Source: Bifidobacterium ruminantium DSM 6489 (GTDB lineage Bacteria; Actinomycetota; Actinomycetes; Actinomycetales; Bifidobacteriaceae). Taken from it: a stretch of DNA of 64,000 bases. Both the position numbers and the translations under genes were made by a program. Below the pieces are notes generated by a model. It saw only the letters and a list, made by a program, of their open reading frames with translations, did no database searches and was not told the origin of the DNA. The stretch covers positions 1-64,000 of the forward strand of contig NZ_JDTK01000009.1 of NCBI RefSeq assembly GCF_000770925.1. Reading direction: 5' to 3'. Shown one piece after another: positions 40,975 through 49,939 of this stretch; the stretch's first letter is position 1; each line of letters begins with the position of its first letter.

Positions 40975-43431
40975 TCAGGCGAGCGGACCGGTATGCCAGA
41001 TGCGCTCGAGATAATCCTCGATGGAGCGATCGGAGCTGAAGTAGCCGGAGTTGGCCACGTTGAGCACGGCCATGCGGCTCCACTTCATCGGATCGCGGTA
41101 GGTCTCCTCGATCTGGGCCTGGATGTCCATGTACGCGCGGAAGTCGGCGAGCGTCATGAAGTAGTCCTTGGTCAGCCAGTCGTTGACGAGATCCTTGTAA
41201 GTGTCCTTGTCGCCGTCGGAGAAGGTGCCGTCAGCAACCATATCGATGGCGGCCTTGAGCTGCGGGTCCTTCTCGTAGTACTCGCGGGACAGACCCTTGG
41301 TGTCGTAGCCCTTGGCGTACAGCGCGGAGACTTCCGGCTCGGTCATGCCGAACAGGAAGAAATTCTCAGCGCCCACACGCTCACGGATCTCGACGTTGGC
41401 GCCATCGAGGGTGCCAACGGTCAGAGCGCCGTTGAGGGCGAACTTCATGTTGCCGGTGCCGGAGGCTTCCTTGCCGGCCTGGGAGATCTGCTCGTCGAGG
41501 TCGGTGGCCGGGATGAGGTTCATGGCCAGCTCGATGTTGTAGTTCCACGGGAAGTAGACGTTCAGCTTGCCCTTGACGTCCGGGTCGTTGTTGATGACGC
41601 GGGCGACGTTGTTGATCAGCTGGATGGTCTGCTTGGCCAGGTAGTAGCCCGGAGCGGCCTTGGCGCCGAACACGATGGTGCGCGGCATGACGTCGTCGGC
41701 GGAGACCTTGCCGGACTTGATGTCGGCGTAGTCGGCGATGACGGACAGGATCTTCAGGGCCTGACGCTTGTACTCGTGCAGACGCTTGACCATGGTGTTG
41801 ATCATGGTGTTCGGATCGATGTCGAAGCCGTACTTGCGCTTGGCGAAGTTGGAGAAGTCGACCTTGTTGGCCTGCTTGACGGCGGCGAACTTCTTGACGA
41901 ACTCGGCGTCCTCAGCCAGCGGGACGAGACCCTGCAGCAGCTCGAGGTCGGACAGCCACTTGTCGGTGCCGAGGCCCTCGGTGATGACGTCGGACAGACG
42001 CGGGTTGGCCAGCTTGATGAAGCGGCGAGGGGTCACGCCATTGGTCACGTTGGTGAACTTGTCCGGGTAGACGTCGGAGAAGTTCTTCAGGGTGACGTCC
42101 TTGAGCAGCTCGGAGTGCAGCTCGGCCACGCCGTTGACGTGGGAGCCGCCGTAGGAGGCCAGGAAGGCCATGCGCACGGAGTCGCCGGTGTAGATGGCCA
42201 TGTCCTTGATGGTGGCGTCGTCGACGCCCTTGGCCTTGAGCTCGGCCTCGAACTGGTCGTTGATCTTCTCGATGATCTCGAGGTGACGCGGCAGCAGTTC
42301 GCCGATGAGCTTGGACGGCCACACTTCCAGGGCTTCCGGAAGCAGGGTGTGGCAGGTGTAGTTGAAGGTCTTGTTGGTGATCTTCCAAGCGGTGTCCCAA
42401 TCGTAGCCGTACTCGTCCATGAGGACGCGCATGAGCTCCGGGATGCCGATGACCGGGTGGGTGTCGTTGAGCTGGAAGGTGATCTTGTCCGCGAAGGTGG
42501 TCAGATCCGGCTTGTCCTGGCCCGGGTAGAAGACGCGGATGGCGTCGTGGATGGAGGCGGACACGAAGAAGTACTGCTGCTCGAGGCGCAGAGCCTTGCC
42601 CTGCGGGGTGGAGTCCTCCGGGTACAGGATCTTGGAGATGTTCTCAGCCTCGACCTGCGGCTTGACGGCGTCGAGGTACTCGGACTTGTTGAAGGTGAGC
42701 AGATCGAACTCGTCGTAGCTCTTGGCGGTCCACAGACGCAGGGTGTTCACACGGCCGGAGGCGTAGCCCGGAACCATGTAGTCGACCGGGACGGCGCGCA
42801 CGGACCAAGCCGGCTTCCAGACCTTCTTGCCGTTCTCTTCGACGACTTCGCCGCCGAAGGAGACCTTCTGGTCACGGTTGTAATCGATGTGGCCCCACGG
42901 CTCCTCGTTGGCCAGCCAGTAATCCGGGGTCTCGATCTGCTTGCCGTTCTCGTCGAACTCCTGCTTGAAGATGCCGTACTTGTACTGGATGCCATAGCCG
43001 AACGCCGGCACGCCAAGGGAGGCGAGGGAGTCGATGAAGCAGGCGGCCAGACGACCCAGGCCACCATTGCCAAGGCCCGGCTCGTATTCGGCGTCGATGA
43101 TTTCCTGGGCGGAGAATCCGAGGTCCTTGACGGCCTTGTTGAACTGGTCGGTCAGGCCGGCGTTGAGCAGCGCGTTCTCCAGCTGCTTGCCCATGAGGAA
43201 TTCGGCGGACAGGTAGCCGACGGCCTTGGTGTTGCCGTTGACCATGTCGGCCTGGGTCTTCATCCAGGAATCCACGAGATGGCGACGCACTGCGGCGGAC
43301 GCGGCGACGTACACATCAGCCGGCTTGGCCTGCTCGACGGTGACGCCCTGGGTGTACTTCAGCTGCTCACGGATCTCGTCAGCGAACTGTTCCGCGGTGA
43401 CCGCGGACTTCGGTGCGGTAATTTCAGTCAT
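40975..43431 (-). CDS. glgP: Glycogen/starch/alpha-glucan phosphorylase
   Basis: The 818-residue enzyme is a GT35 phosphorylase: NGGLGRLAACFIDSLA near the N-terminus, AAPGYYLAKQTIQLIN and the PLP-Lys motif EASGTGNMKFALNGALTVGTLDGANVEI (Lys about residue 663). It releases glucose 1-phosphate from glycogen or dextrins and phosphate. GGGAG precedes the ATG. Length is usual for bacterial members. Confidence 0.97.
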   Translation of the reverse strand: MTEITAPKSAVTAEQFADEIREQLKYTQGVTVEQAKPADVYVAASAAVRRHLVDSWMKTQADMVNGNTKAVGYLSAEFLMGKQLENALLNAGLTDQFNKAVKDLGFSAQEIIDAEYEPGLGNGGLGRLAACFIDSLASLGVPAFGYGIQYKYGIFKQEFDENGKQIETPDYWLANEEPWGHIDYNRDQKVSFGGEVVEENGKKVWKPAWSVRAVPVDYMVPGYASGRVNTLRLWTAKSYDEFDLLTFNKSEYLDAVKPQVEAENISKILYPEDSTPQGKALRLEQQYFFVSASIHDAIRVFYPGQDKPDLTTFADKITFQLNDTHPVIGIPELMRVLMDEYGYDWDTAWKITNKTFNYTCHTLLPEALEVWPSKLIGELLPRHLEIIEKINDQFEAELKAKGVDDATIKDMAIYTGDSVRMAFLASYGGSHVNGVAELHSELLKDVTLKNFSDVYPDKFTNVTNGVTPRRFIKLANPRLSDVITEGLGTDKWLSDLELLQGLVPLAEDAEFVKKFAAVKQANKVDFSNFAKRKYGFDIDPNTMINTMVKRLHEYKRQALKILSVIADYADIKSGKVSADDVMPRTIVFGAKAAPGYYLAKQTIQLINNVARVINNDPDVKGKLNVYFPWNYNIELAMNLIPATDLDEQISQAGKEASGTGNMKFALNGALTVGTLDGANVEIRERVGAENFFLFGMTEPEVSALYAKGYDTKGLSREYYEKDPQLKAAIDMVADGTFSDGDKDTYKDLVNDWLTKDYFMTLADFRAYMDIQAQIEETYRDPMKWSRMAVLNVANSGYFSSDRSIEDYLERIWHTGPLA

Positions 43432-43737
43432 TGATTGACTCCCTTTGACGGATACTCTCCAGGAACATTATGCCTTACTCCAGCGTCCTTGCATTTGCGG
43501 CCGCATGAACACTAAGCATCATGCATACGTTCTCATGTATAGCATACTACGCAACCGAAAAAAGACGAAATCCCTAGCAATCGCTTGTCGGCACTCGTTT
43601 GCAAAAATCTGCAGAACAATGCAAAACCGGTGCAATGGGATGCAACGGTTTCCCACATGATCGAAAGGAATCGGCGCAAGCAAGCCGATAATGTCCTATC
43701 GAACAGCGTAGTCGTTTGCGCGCGGCACAATACCGGT
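43432..43737. other. Divergent promoter region of glgP and the SCP-like gene
   Basis: AT-rich in parts, with no gene. A CACAAT box (43726-43731) six bases before the right-hand ATG suggests a leaderless transcript. glgP signals must lie at 43440-43560 but no clear pair stands out. Confidence 0.45.
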
Positions 43738-44175
43738 ATGGCTGTCATACGAGAACAGGACTTGGGTAGGGGGCACGCCGCCTTCAAGCAATGGCGGGAA
43801 GCGGCGCACGACATTTTCGAAGAGCATATGCCGGCTGACGATGCCGCCGCGCGCGATTTCCGGCTTGGTTTCTTTCCGCGGCTGCCGCGCCAGCTATGGG
43901 CGATGGCGGTGCGGTATTCGCTGTATCTGCTTGAGAAGAAGGCGCCCGGCGAGGGCGTGGAGGTGCGCGTCGCGCCATGGGGCGCGATCAAGATACTCGA
44001 CGGGCCGGCGTCCGATCCGCACAATCTCACGCCGCCCGACGTCATCGAGCTCGACCCGGACGTGTGGATGCGGCTCGCCACCGGCATCACCAGCTGGCAG
44101 GAGGAGAAGGACGCCGGACGCATCACCGCCGTCGGCGAGCGCGACGACCTGAGCGGTCTGCTGCCGTTGGTGTGA
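43738..44175 (+). CDS. Sterol-carrier-protein-like (SCP2-fold) actinobacterial protein
   Basis: The 145-residue protein fits the small actinobacterial 'sterol carrier family' group: helix WREAAHDIFEE, VRYSLYLLEKKAPGEGVEVRVAPWGAIKILDGP, PPDVIELDPDVWMRLATGITSW. The VEVRVAPWGA and EXDPXXWMRLATG segments are characteristic. The ligand is not known. No ribosome site precedes the start; a -10-like box six bases before suggests leaderless expression. Confidence 0.78.
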   Translation: MAVIREQDLGRGHAAFKQWREAAHDIFEEHMPADDAAARDFRLGFFPRLPRQLWAMAVRYSLYLLEKKAPGEGVEVRVAPWGAIKILDGPASDPHNLTPPDVIELDPDVWMRLATGITSWQEEKDAGRITAVGERDDLSGLLPLV

Positions 44176-44213
44176 CCGGACGGTATAGCGCAACACGGCA
44201 TAATGCGACATAA

Positions 44214-44250
44214 AAATGGCCCGTGGTTTGAGCCACGGGCCATCCGTTTT
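44214..44250. terminator. Terminator between SCP-like and DUF3073 genes
   Basis: ATGGCCCGTGG-TTTGAG-CCACGGGCCAT between convergent genes. Confidence 0.85.
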
Positions 44251-44268
44251 GTAAAGATCCTTGCAGAA

Positions 44269-44640
44269 CTAGTCCTGCTTCTTCGGCTTCAGCGCGCTGG
44301 GCACCGGCATCGGGATGGGCTTGTGCGGCTTCGGCGCGGCCTTCGCCGCCGGGAACTCACCACTGGTGGCCTTCGCAGCGGCTTCCGCGGCCCACTTGGC
44401 GTATTCATCGAGGTCGTCAACGGAATCGGAAGATGCCTGACCATCCCCTGCGGTCTCATCTTCGGCGTCCACATCGTGGGCATACTTGGCTTCGATATCG
44501 GCAAACGGGTCAAAGGAACCCGAACCAGGCTCCTGCGCACCGAGCTCCTTGGCAAGCTCATCGTAATCGGTGTCGGTGGTCAGGTACTTGAGCTTTCGGG
44601 CTATTTTCTGCTGTTTGGCTTTCTGACGTCCGCGGCCCAT
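44269..44640 (-). CDS. DUF3073 protein
   Basis: The 123-residue protein starts MGRGRQKAKQQKIARKLKYLTTDTDYDELAKEL, the hallmark of DUF3073, a small basic actinobacterial domain of unknown role, followed by an acidic middle and a Pro/Lys-rich tail (KPHKPIPMPVPSALKPKKQ). The basic head and tail suggest nucleic-acid binding, which is inference. Confidence 0.9.
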   Translation of the reverse strand: MGRGRQKAKQQKIARKLKYLTTDTDYDELAKELGAQEPGSGSFDPFADIEAKYAHDVDAEDETAGDGQASSDSVDDLDEYAKWAAEAAAKATSGEFPAAKAAPKPHKPIPMPVPSALKPKKQD

Positions 44641-44766
44641 CTGACCCCCTGAGATTACTGTGCTATCAATTCATCAAACAAGAGAGTACCACTTATTGAG
44701 CATTATTTCGTTGTCGGCTCAGACTTTTACGATAAAATCGTTGATTTTCTTAAGAAAAGGACACAT

Positions 44767-45867
44767 ATGACGGACGAAACCCAGGAGCAGCAGATCACCG
44801 CTGTCGGCAACGAAATGAGCGCCAGCTTCCTCGCCGCAAAGAAGCGTTCGGACGCGACGCTGGCCAAGCTGGAGGAGCATCCGGAGAAGTTCACCATGCT
44901 CACCGGCGATCGTCCGACCGGCCGTCTGCACCTCGGCCACTACTTCGGCTCCATCCGCGAGCGCGTGGCCATGCAGAACCGTGGCGTGAACTCGAACATC
45001 ATCATCGCCGACTACCAGGTGATCACCGACCGCGACACCACCGAGCACATCGAGGACAATGTGCTCAACCTGGTGCTCGACTACATGGCCGCCGGCATCG
45101 ACCCGAACAAGACCATGATCTTTACCCATTCCGCCGTTCCGGCCGAGAACCAGCTCATGCTGCCGTTCCTGTCCCTGGTCACGGAGGCCGAACTGCACCG
45201 CAACCCGACCGTGAAGTCCGAAATGGAGGCTTCCGGCCATGCGCTGACCGGCCTGCTGCTCACCTACCCGGTGCATCAGGCTTGCGACATCCTGTTCTGC
45301 AAGGCCAACGTGGTGCCGATCGGCAAGGACAACCTGCCGCACGTCGAAATCACCCGCACCATCGCACGCCGCTTCAACGAGCGCTACGCGAAGAAGAACC
45401 CGGTGTTCCCGGAGCCGAGCGCCATCCTGTCCGAAGCGCCGGAGATCCCGGGTCTTGACGGCCGCAAGATGAGCAAGTCCTACGGCAACTCCATCATGCT
45501 GGGCGCCACCGCGGAGGAGACCGCCAAGCTCATCAAGAAGAGCCCGTCCGATTCCGAGCGCCGCATCACCTTCGACCCGATTGCCCGCCCGCAGGTCTCC
45601 GCGCTACTGACCACCGCCGGTCTGGTGACCGGCCGCGATCCGAAGGACATCGCCGAGGAAATCGGCGACTCCGGTGCAGGCACGCTGAAGAAGTACGTGA
45701 TCGAATCCGTGAACGAGTTCCTGGCACCGCACCGCGAGCGCCGTGCCGAACTGGCCAAGGACATGGATTACATCCGCGACGTGCTGCATGACGGCAACAA
45801 GCGCGCGAACGAGATCGCCAACGAGACGCTGGAGCAGGTGCGCGAAGCCATGGGCATGCGCTACTGA
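44767..45867 (+). CDS. trpS: Tryptophanyl-tRNA synthetase
   Basis: The 366-residue class Ic synthetase has the HIGH-type motif GRLHLGHYFGS (about residues 57-67), AAGIDPNKTMIFTHS, and KMSKS in LDGRKMSKSYGN. A 40-residue N-terminal extension precedes the catalytic domain. It charges tRNA-Trp. An AAAAGGA site precedes the ATG; no T-box leader is seen. Confidence 0.96.
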   Translation: MTDETQEQQITAVGNEMSASFLAAKKRSDATLAKLEEHPEKFTMLTGDRPTGRLHLGHYFGSIRERVAMQNRGVNSNIIIADYQVITDRDTTEHIEDNVLNLVLDYMAAGIDPNKTMIFTHSAVPAENQLMLPFLSLVTEAELHRNPTVKSEMEASGHALTGLLLTYPVHQACDILFCKANVVPIGKDNLPHVEITRTIARRFNERYAKKNPVFPEPSAILSEAPEIPGLDGRKMSKSYGNSIMLGATAEETAKLIKKSPSDSERRITFDPIARPQVSALLTTAGLVTGRDPKDIAEEIGDSGAGTLKKYVIESVNEFLAPHRERRAELAKDMDYIRDVLHDGNKRANEIANETLEQVREAMGMRY

Positions 45868-45893
45868 GTCTGCAATCGGCATCCTGACGCGTT

Positions 45894-45938
45894 AGCGGAT
45901 TGGCCGTGTTCCTCCGGGAGCACGGCCAATCCGCTTAT
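45894..45938 (+). terminator. Terminator of trpS
   Basis: A 15-bp perfect stem AGCGGATTGGCCGTG with its complement around a 12-nt loop, followed by TATTT. Confidence 0.9.
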
Positions 45939-46112
45939 TTATGGCAGGTTCGGAGGATGCCGTTCCGCTAAGTGGCTTGTTTGTGGCATGGAAAACGGGA
46001 AACCCCGTGTATGTCCGTCGGAATTCCAATGGACATACACGGGGTTTCCTGAATCAGGTGCCACAAACAAGCCACTTGACATTTCCCTGTTGTCGGAATC
46101 TGCCATAAACAA
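45937..46112. repeat. Nested fold-back (inverted repeat) element
   Basis: Three nested arm pairs: outer TTTATGGCAGGTTCGGA (about 45938-45955) with an imperfect partner near 46094-46111; middle AAGTGGCTTGTTTGTGGCA (45970-45988) perfectly matching 46059-46077; inner GGAAACCCCGTGTATGTCC (45998-46016) perfectly matching 46031-46049, around GGAATTCC. It could fold into one hairpin of about 175 nt. No coding capacity; a MITE-like insertion or a structured terminator between convergent genes. Confidence 0.8.
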
Positions 46113-46175
46113 GCGACATGGCACCAAAGGCCGACCTTCGGCGTTGCAGGAGGTGCAACACCCACCGCGGGCGAT

Positions 46176-47804
46176 TCAGATCTGCGCGCGCTTCTCCCCT
46201 GCCGCGATTTCGGCGGCGACCAGATCATCGTCGACGTGACGGTCGTCCGGGTCGTCGAGGTAATGGTCGAACTCGTGCAGCACCTCGGCGCTCGGCGCCG
46301 GCGTGAGCAGCGAAACCACCACAATGAACAACAGCGAGACAATGAACGCCGGCAGCAGCTCATAGATGGCGAACACACCGCCCAACGGCTTGATGAGGTT
46401 GTGCCAGATCAGCACGGTGGCGGTGCCGGAAAGCATACCCGCGATGGCACCGTACTTGTTGGTGCGCCTCCAGTACAACGAGGTGAGCATCAGCGGGCCG
46501 AACGATGCGCCAAGGCCCGCCCACGCATACGACACCACCTGGAAAATCGAGGAATTCTGGTCGAAGGCGACCACGATGCCGAAGATGAACATGACCAGCA
46601 GCGTGATGCGCGCCACTATCATGACCTGCCGATCCGTGGCCTTGCGGTGCAGCAGCCCGTGGAAGATGTTCTCTGCCACCGCCGAAGCGCCGATGATCAT
46701 GTATGAGGACGAGGAGCTCATGGATGCGGCGAAGATACCGGACACCACGATGCCGCACATGAAGCTCGGCAGCAGCGCCTGCGCGACTACGATGAAGATG
46801 TTCTCGGCAGCCGCCTGGGTGGCGAACTGGGTGGGCATCATGGCTCGTCCGACCAGGCCGATGCACACGCCGCACGCCAGCGAGATCACGCACCAGGTGG
46901 TGGCGATGACGCGGGATTTCTTGATCTCCTCGGAGCTGCGGATGGACAGGAAGCGCACGAGCACCTGCGGCATGCCGAAGTAGCCCAAGCCCCACGCGAG
47001 CATGGAGATGATGGTGATGACGCCGTAATCGGTGGGCGCGCCGAACATGGCCTGCCCTGCTTTGATGATCTGCTCGCCGGCGTCGTTGAGCACCGGGGCG
47101 GCCACGTGGGTGCCGTCAAGGAAGCCGGGGATGCCCTTAAGGAACGCCACGGTGTTGTCGATGCCTCCGGCAGAGGTGACGGAGCCGACGAACACCACGG
47201 CGAGTGCGAAGAACATGAGCAGCCCCTGGATGAAGTCGGTCACGACCACCGACAGGTAGCCGCCGATGATGGTGTAGGCGAACACGATGGCGGCGCCGAT
47301 CACCATGGTCAGGTGGTAGTCCCAGCCGAAGAGCGTGGAGAACAGCTTGCCCACCGTCACGAAGCAGCTGCCGACGTATACGCAGAAGAACACGAGGATG
47401 ATGAGCGCGGCGATGGTGGAGACGATGTTCTTCTTGTCATGGAAGCGCTTGGAGAAGAAGTCGGGGATGGTGATGGCGTCGCCGGCGACCACGGAGTAGC
47501 GGCGCAGGCGGCGGGCAACGAGCTTCCAGTTGAGGTAGGTGCCGAGGGCCAGGCCGATGGCCGTCCACATCGGGTCGGCGGCACCGGTGAAGTAGGCCAC
47601 GCCAGGCAGGCCCATGAGCAGCCAACCGCTCATGTCGGACGCTTCGGCGCTTAACGCCGTCAGCCATGGGCCGACGCCGCGTCCACCGGCGAAATACTGC
47701 CTGGTGGACGAATTCGAACGCTTGGAGTAGATGAATCCGATGGTCAGCATGGCCACGAAGTAGATGACCATGGCCAGTATCACCCAGAAGTCTTTGGAAA
47801 CCAC
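46176..47804 (-). CDS. putP: Sodium:proline symporter
   Basis: The 542-residue protein has about thirteen membrane segments of the solute:sodium symporter family, with SAEASDMSGWLLMGLPGVAYFTG (Na+ site region), GGRGVGPWLTALSA and GYFGMPQVLVRFLSI, all close to PutP. The GTG start with AAAGGAATT is chosen over internal ATGs. It lies 35 bp downstream of the ThrE-like gene and is probably co-transcribed. Confidence 0.92.
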   Translation of the reverse strand: MVSKDFWVILAMVIYFVAMLTIGFIYSKRSNSSTRQYFAGGRGVGPWLTALSAEASDMSGWLLMGLPGVAYFTGAADPMWTAIGLALGTYLNWKLVARRLRRYSVVAGDAITIPDFFSKRFHDKKNIVSTIAALIILVFFCVYVGSCFVTVGKLFSTLFGWDYHLTMVIGAAIVFAYTIIGGYLSVVVTDFIQGLLMFFALAVVFVGSVTSAGGIDNTVAFLKGIPGFLDGTHVAAPVLNDAGEQIIKAGQAMFGAPTDYGVITIISMLAWGLGYFGMPQVLVRFLSIRSSEEIKKSRVIATTWCVISLACGVCIGLVGRAMMPTQFATQAAAENIFIVVAQALLPSFMCGIVVSGIFAASMSSSSSYMIIGASAVAENIFHGLLHRKATDRQVMIVARITLLVMFIFGIVVAFDQNSSIFQVVSYAWAGLGASFGPLMLTSLYWRRTNKYGAIAGMLSGTATVLIWHNLIKPLGGVFAIYELLPAFIVSLLFIVVVSLLTPAPSAEVLHEFDHYLDDPDDRHVDDDLVAAEIAAGEKRAQI

Positions 47805-47839
47805 GTAATTCCTTTCTAATGTCGCGCCGTTCGCCGCAA

Positions 47840-49678
47840 TCACACGTCGTAGCGCCAGGATTTGTCGGTGATCACGCGGGCCATCGCAAGCCCGATCGGC
47901 AGACAGATGATCACCATGAACGCGCGGAACGCCCAGTCCAGCGCGTTCAGGGTGTCGAACTGGCCGAGGTGGAACATGGCCTGATACATATACAGGCCGG
48001 GAACCATGATCACGATGGATGGCACGGTAAGGCAGATGCGGGGGTAGCCGAGGTGCGGGGCGAGCCAGCCTCGACGGACGGCGGAGCGCCAGGCGGAGGC
48101 GAGAAGACCGGCGAGCAGGGCGCCGATGAAGGCGCCGGCTTCGGCGGGAACGCCCGCATCGACGATTTCGAGGCGCAACGTGTCGGTGATCATGCCGATG
48201 GTTGCGGCGACGAGGCACATGCGTTGCGGCGAGTTGAACATGACGGAGAAGCCCCAGACTCCGATGAAGGCGAACAGCATACGCAGCAGGCAGTTCACGA
48301 CGGGGTTCAGTCCGAGTGGCTCGAAGCCTTCCGGATTCAGGTGCACGATGGAGGCGACCATCCAGCCTGCGAGCGTGGCCATGAGGATAATGCACAGCAC
48401 GTAGCAGACGCGCTGAATGCCTGAGGGGAAGTCGATTTTCGCCATGTCGAGCCCGCCGGTGATGAGGGGGAAGCCGGGGATGACGAAAAGCATGGCGCCG
48501 ATGTAGGCGGTATCGTGCTGGAGGGCGACCGGATTGAACAGACCGATGAGTCGCAGGGTGCCGGTGCAGGCCAGTGCGGCCACGGCGACACATACGAAGG
48601 TGACGAAGAACTGGTTGAGATGATGCGCGAACAGTTTGCGGCGCAGCCAGTGGCCAAGGCCCGCGCCGACGAACGCGCCGATCATGTCGAAGGGGCCGCC
48701 GCCCAGCAGGAACACGAAGGACGCGCAGGCGCAGGCCGAGGCGAATCCGGCGAAGAGCGGAGAGTACAGCGGCTTGCGGCGTTCGATCATGTCGAGCCGC
48801 TCATGCGCCTGGCGCACGGTGATGCCGGGCTGGTCGCCACGGGTCTTGCCGATATGGTCGAAATGCTCGGCGTATTCCTTCGGCGGCTTGCCAGCATGCT
48901 CCCTGATGATTCTGCGCGCCTGCCCGCGGCGGCCGCGCGCGGCTCCGGACCCCGATTCAGCCTTGGAATCGTCAGCATCGCCTGCTTCGCCGGAAGCCGC
49001 GTAATCGGCGCGATACTGCGCTTCCTCGATATCACGCAAATGCAGCGGACGGGCGGTGGAATCGTCATCCTTGGCACGCTCCGTCACCATTTCCAACGCG
49101 TCGAGGACGGGGTCATCGGAACCTTCCTGGTTCTGTTCGGCCTTCTGCCGTTCACGCAGCTGCTTGGACAGATCGGCGGAGACCTGTGAGGCGTCCTTTT
49201 TGTCAAGATGCTGCATCAGCCCTTCGGAGACCTCGGACTGATGGTGGTACATCGAGCCCTTACCCAGGTTCACGTTGAACCAGTCCGCGAAATGTTCGAG
49301 CAGCCAGATGCGTTCGGTGTTGACGCCGGTGGTCGGCAGGTCGACGACTTCGGTGATGCGGTCCTTGCCGTCCGTGCAGGAGGCCTCGATGTCAGTGAGG
49401 TTCACGTCGGCGCGCACGTGCACGCCCAATGGATAGGCGATGCGATGCATCATTTCACGGACGCGGAAGCTGCCTGTTCCGGCGCCGAGGTCAAGCATGC
49501 CGACGCGGACGATCACGCTGGCTTTCGCCGCGATGCCGGCTTCGGTTACCGGCTTGTCCCAATCGCGCTCGATGTCTTCCATATCAAGCGGAATGGAGTG
49601 GGTGTGGAATTTGCTGACCGCCTTCGCGCTGCTGTCAACGCGTTCGGCGTTCTCATCATGTTCATGTAGTGCGCTCAC
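47840..49678 (-). CDS. Threonine/serine exporter (ThrE/DUF1212 family) with large linker
   Basis: The product has an N-terminal ThrE domain (VRVGMLDLGAGTGSFRVREMMHRIAYPLGV...VDLPTTGVNTERIWLLEHFADWF), then about ten membrane segments (FAGFASACACASFVFLLGGG onwards; DMAKIDFPSGIQR; VPGLYMYQAMFHLG). Between them is a charged insert of about 150 residues rich in Glu, Asp and Arg, longer than in typical ThrE. The family exports Thr and Ser by proton antiport. The start is uncertain: I use a GTG at 49678 (612 residues); no ribosome site is clear. Confidence 0.85.
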   Translation of the reverse strand: MSALHEHDENAERVDSSAKAVSKFHTHSIPLDMEDIERDWDKPVTEAGIAAKASVIVRVGMLDLGAGTGSFRVREMMHRIAYPLGVHVRADVNLTDIEASCTDGKDRITEVVDLPTTGVNTERIWLLEHFADWFNVNLGKGSMYHHQSEVSEGLMQHLDKKDASQVSADLSKQLRERQKAEQNQEGSDDPVLDALEMVTERAKDDDSTARPLHLRDIEEAQYRADYAASGEAGDADDSKAESGSGAARGRRGQARRIIREHAGKPPKEYAEHFDHIGKTRGDQPGITVRQAHERLDMIERRKPLYSPLFAGFASACACASFVFLLGGGPFDMIGAFVGAGLGHWLRRKLFAHHLNQFFVTFVCVAVAALACTGTLRLIGLFNPVALQHDTAYIGAMLFVIPGFPLITGGLDMAKIDFPSGIQRVCYVLCIILMATLAGWMVASIVHLNPEGFEPLGLNPVVNCLLRMLFAFIGVWGFSVMFNSPQRMCLVAATIGMITDTLRLEIVDAGVPAEAGAFIGALLAGLLASAWRSAVRRGWLAPHLGYPRICLTVPSIVIMVPGLYMYQAMFHLGQFDTLNALDWAFRAFMVIICLPIGLAMARVITDKSWRYDV

Positions 49679-49939
49679 ACTATTCAGGTCTAACGTGTGG
49701 GCTGGTCGGATATTTTCCGAACATTCCCACATGCCCATTTTCCGGACATTCAATGTCCACGATGCGAACCATTCCGGCGTTTCCGTAACCAAACTGTCGA
49801 TTTGCCGCGCCTACAATGGTCGAGCATTTACCCACCAAGCTTAGGGCTGTGGGCTCGCAACAGACGGCCAAAACAATCGCGGAGGTGCCGCGAAGGACCG
49901 ACAGACCGAGCAACCCGATGGTTTGGAGAAGGAGGTCTG

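Noticed and set aside
40993-43434. 813-codon plus-strand ORF opposite glgP
   Set aside because: Antisense shadow of a strongly biased gene; the minus strand is unmistakably glycogen phosphorylase.
44640-44766. T-box or attenuator ahead of trpS
   Set aside because: I looked for the T-box consensus and Trp-codon leader; only a short TTTTCTTAAGAAAA dyad is present.
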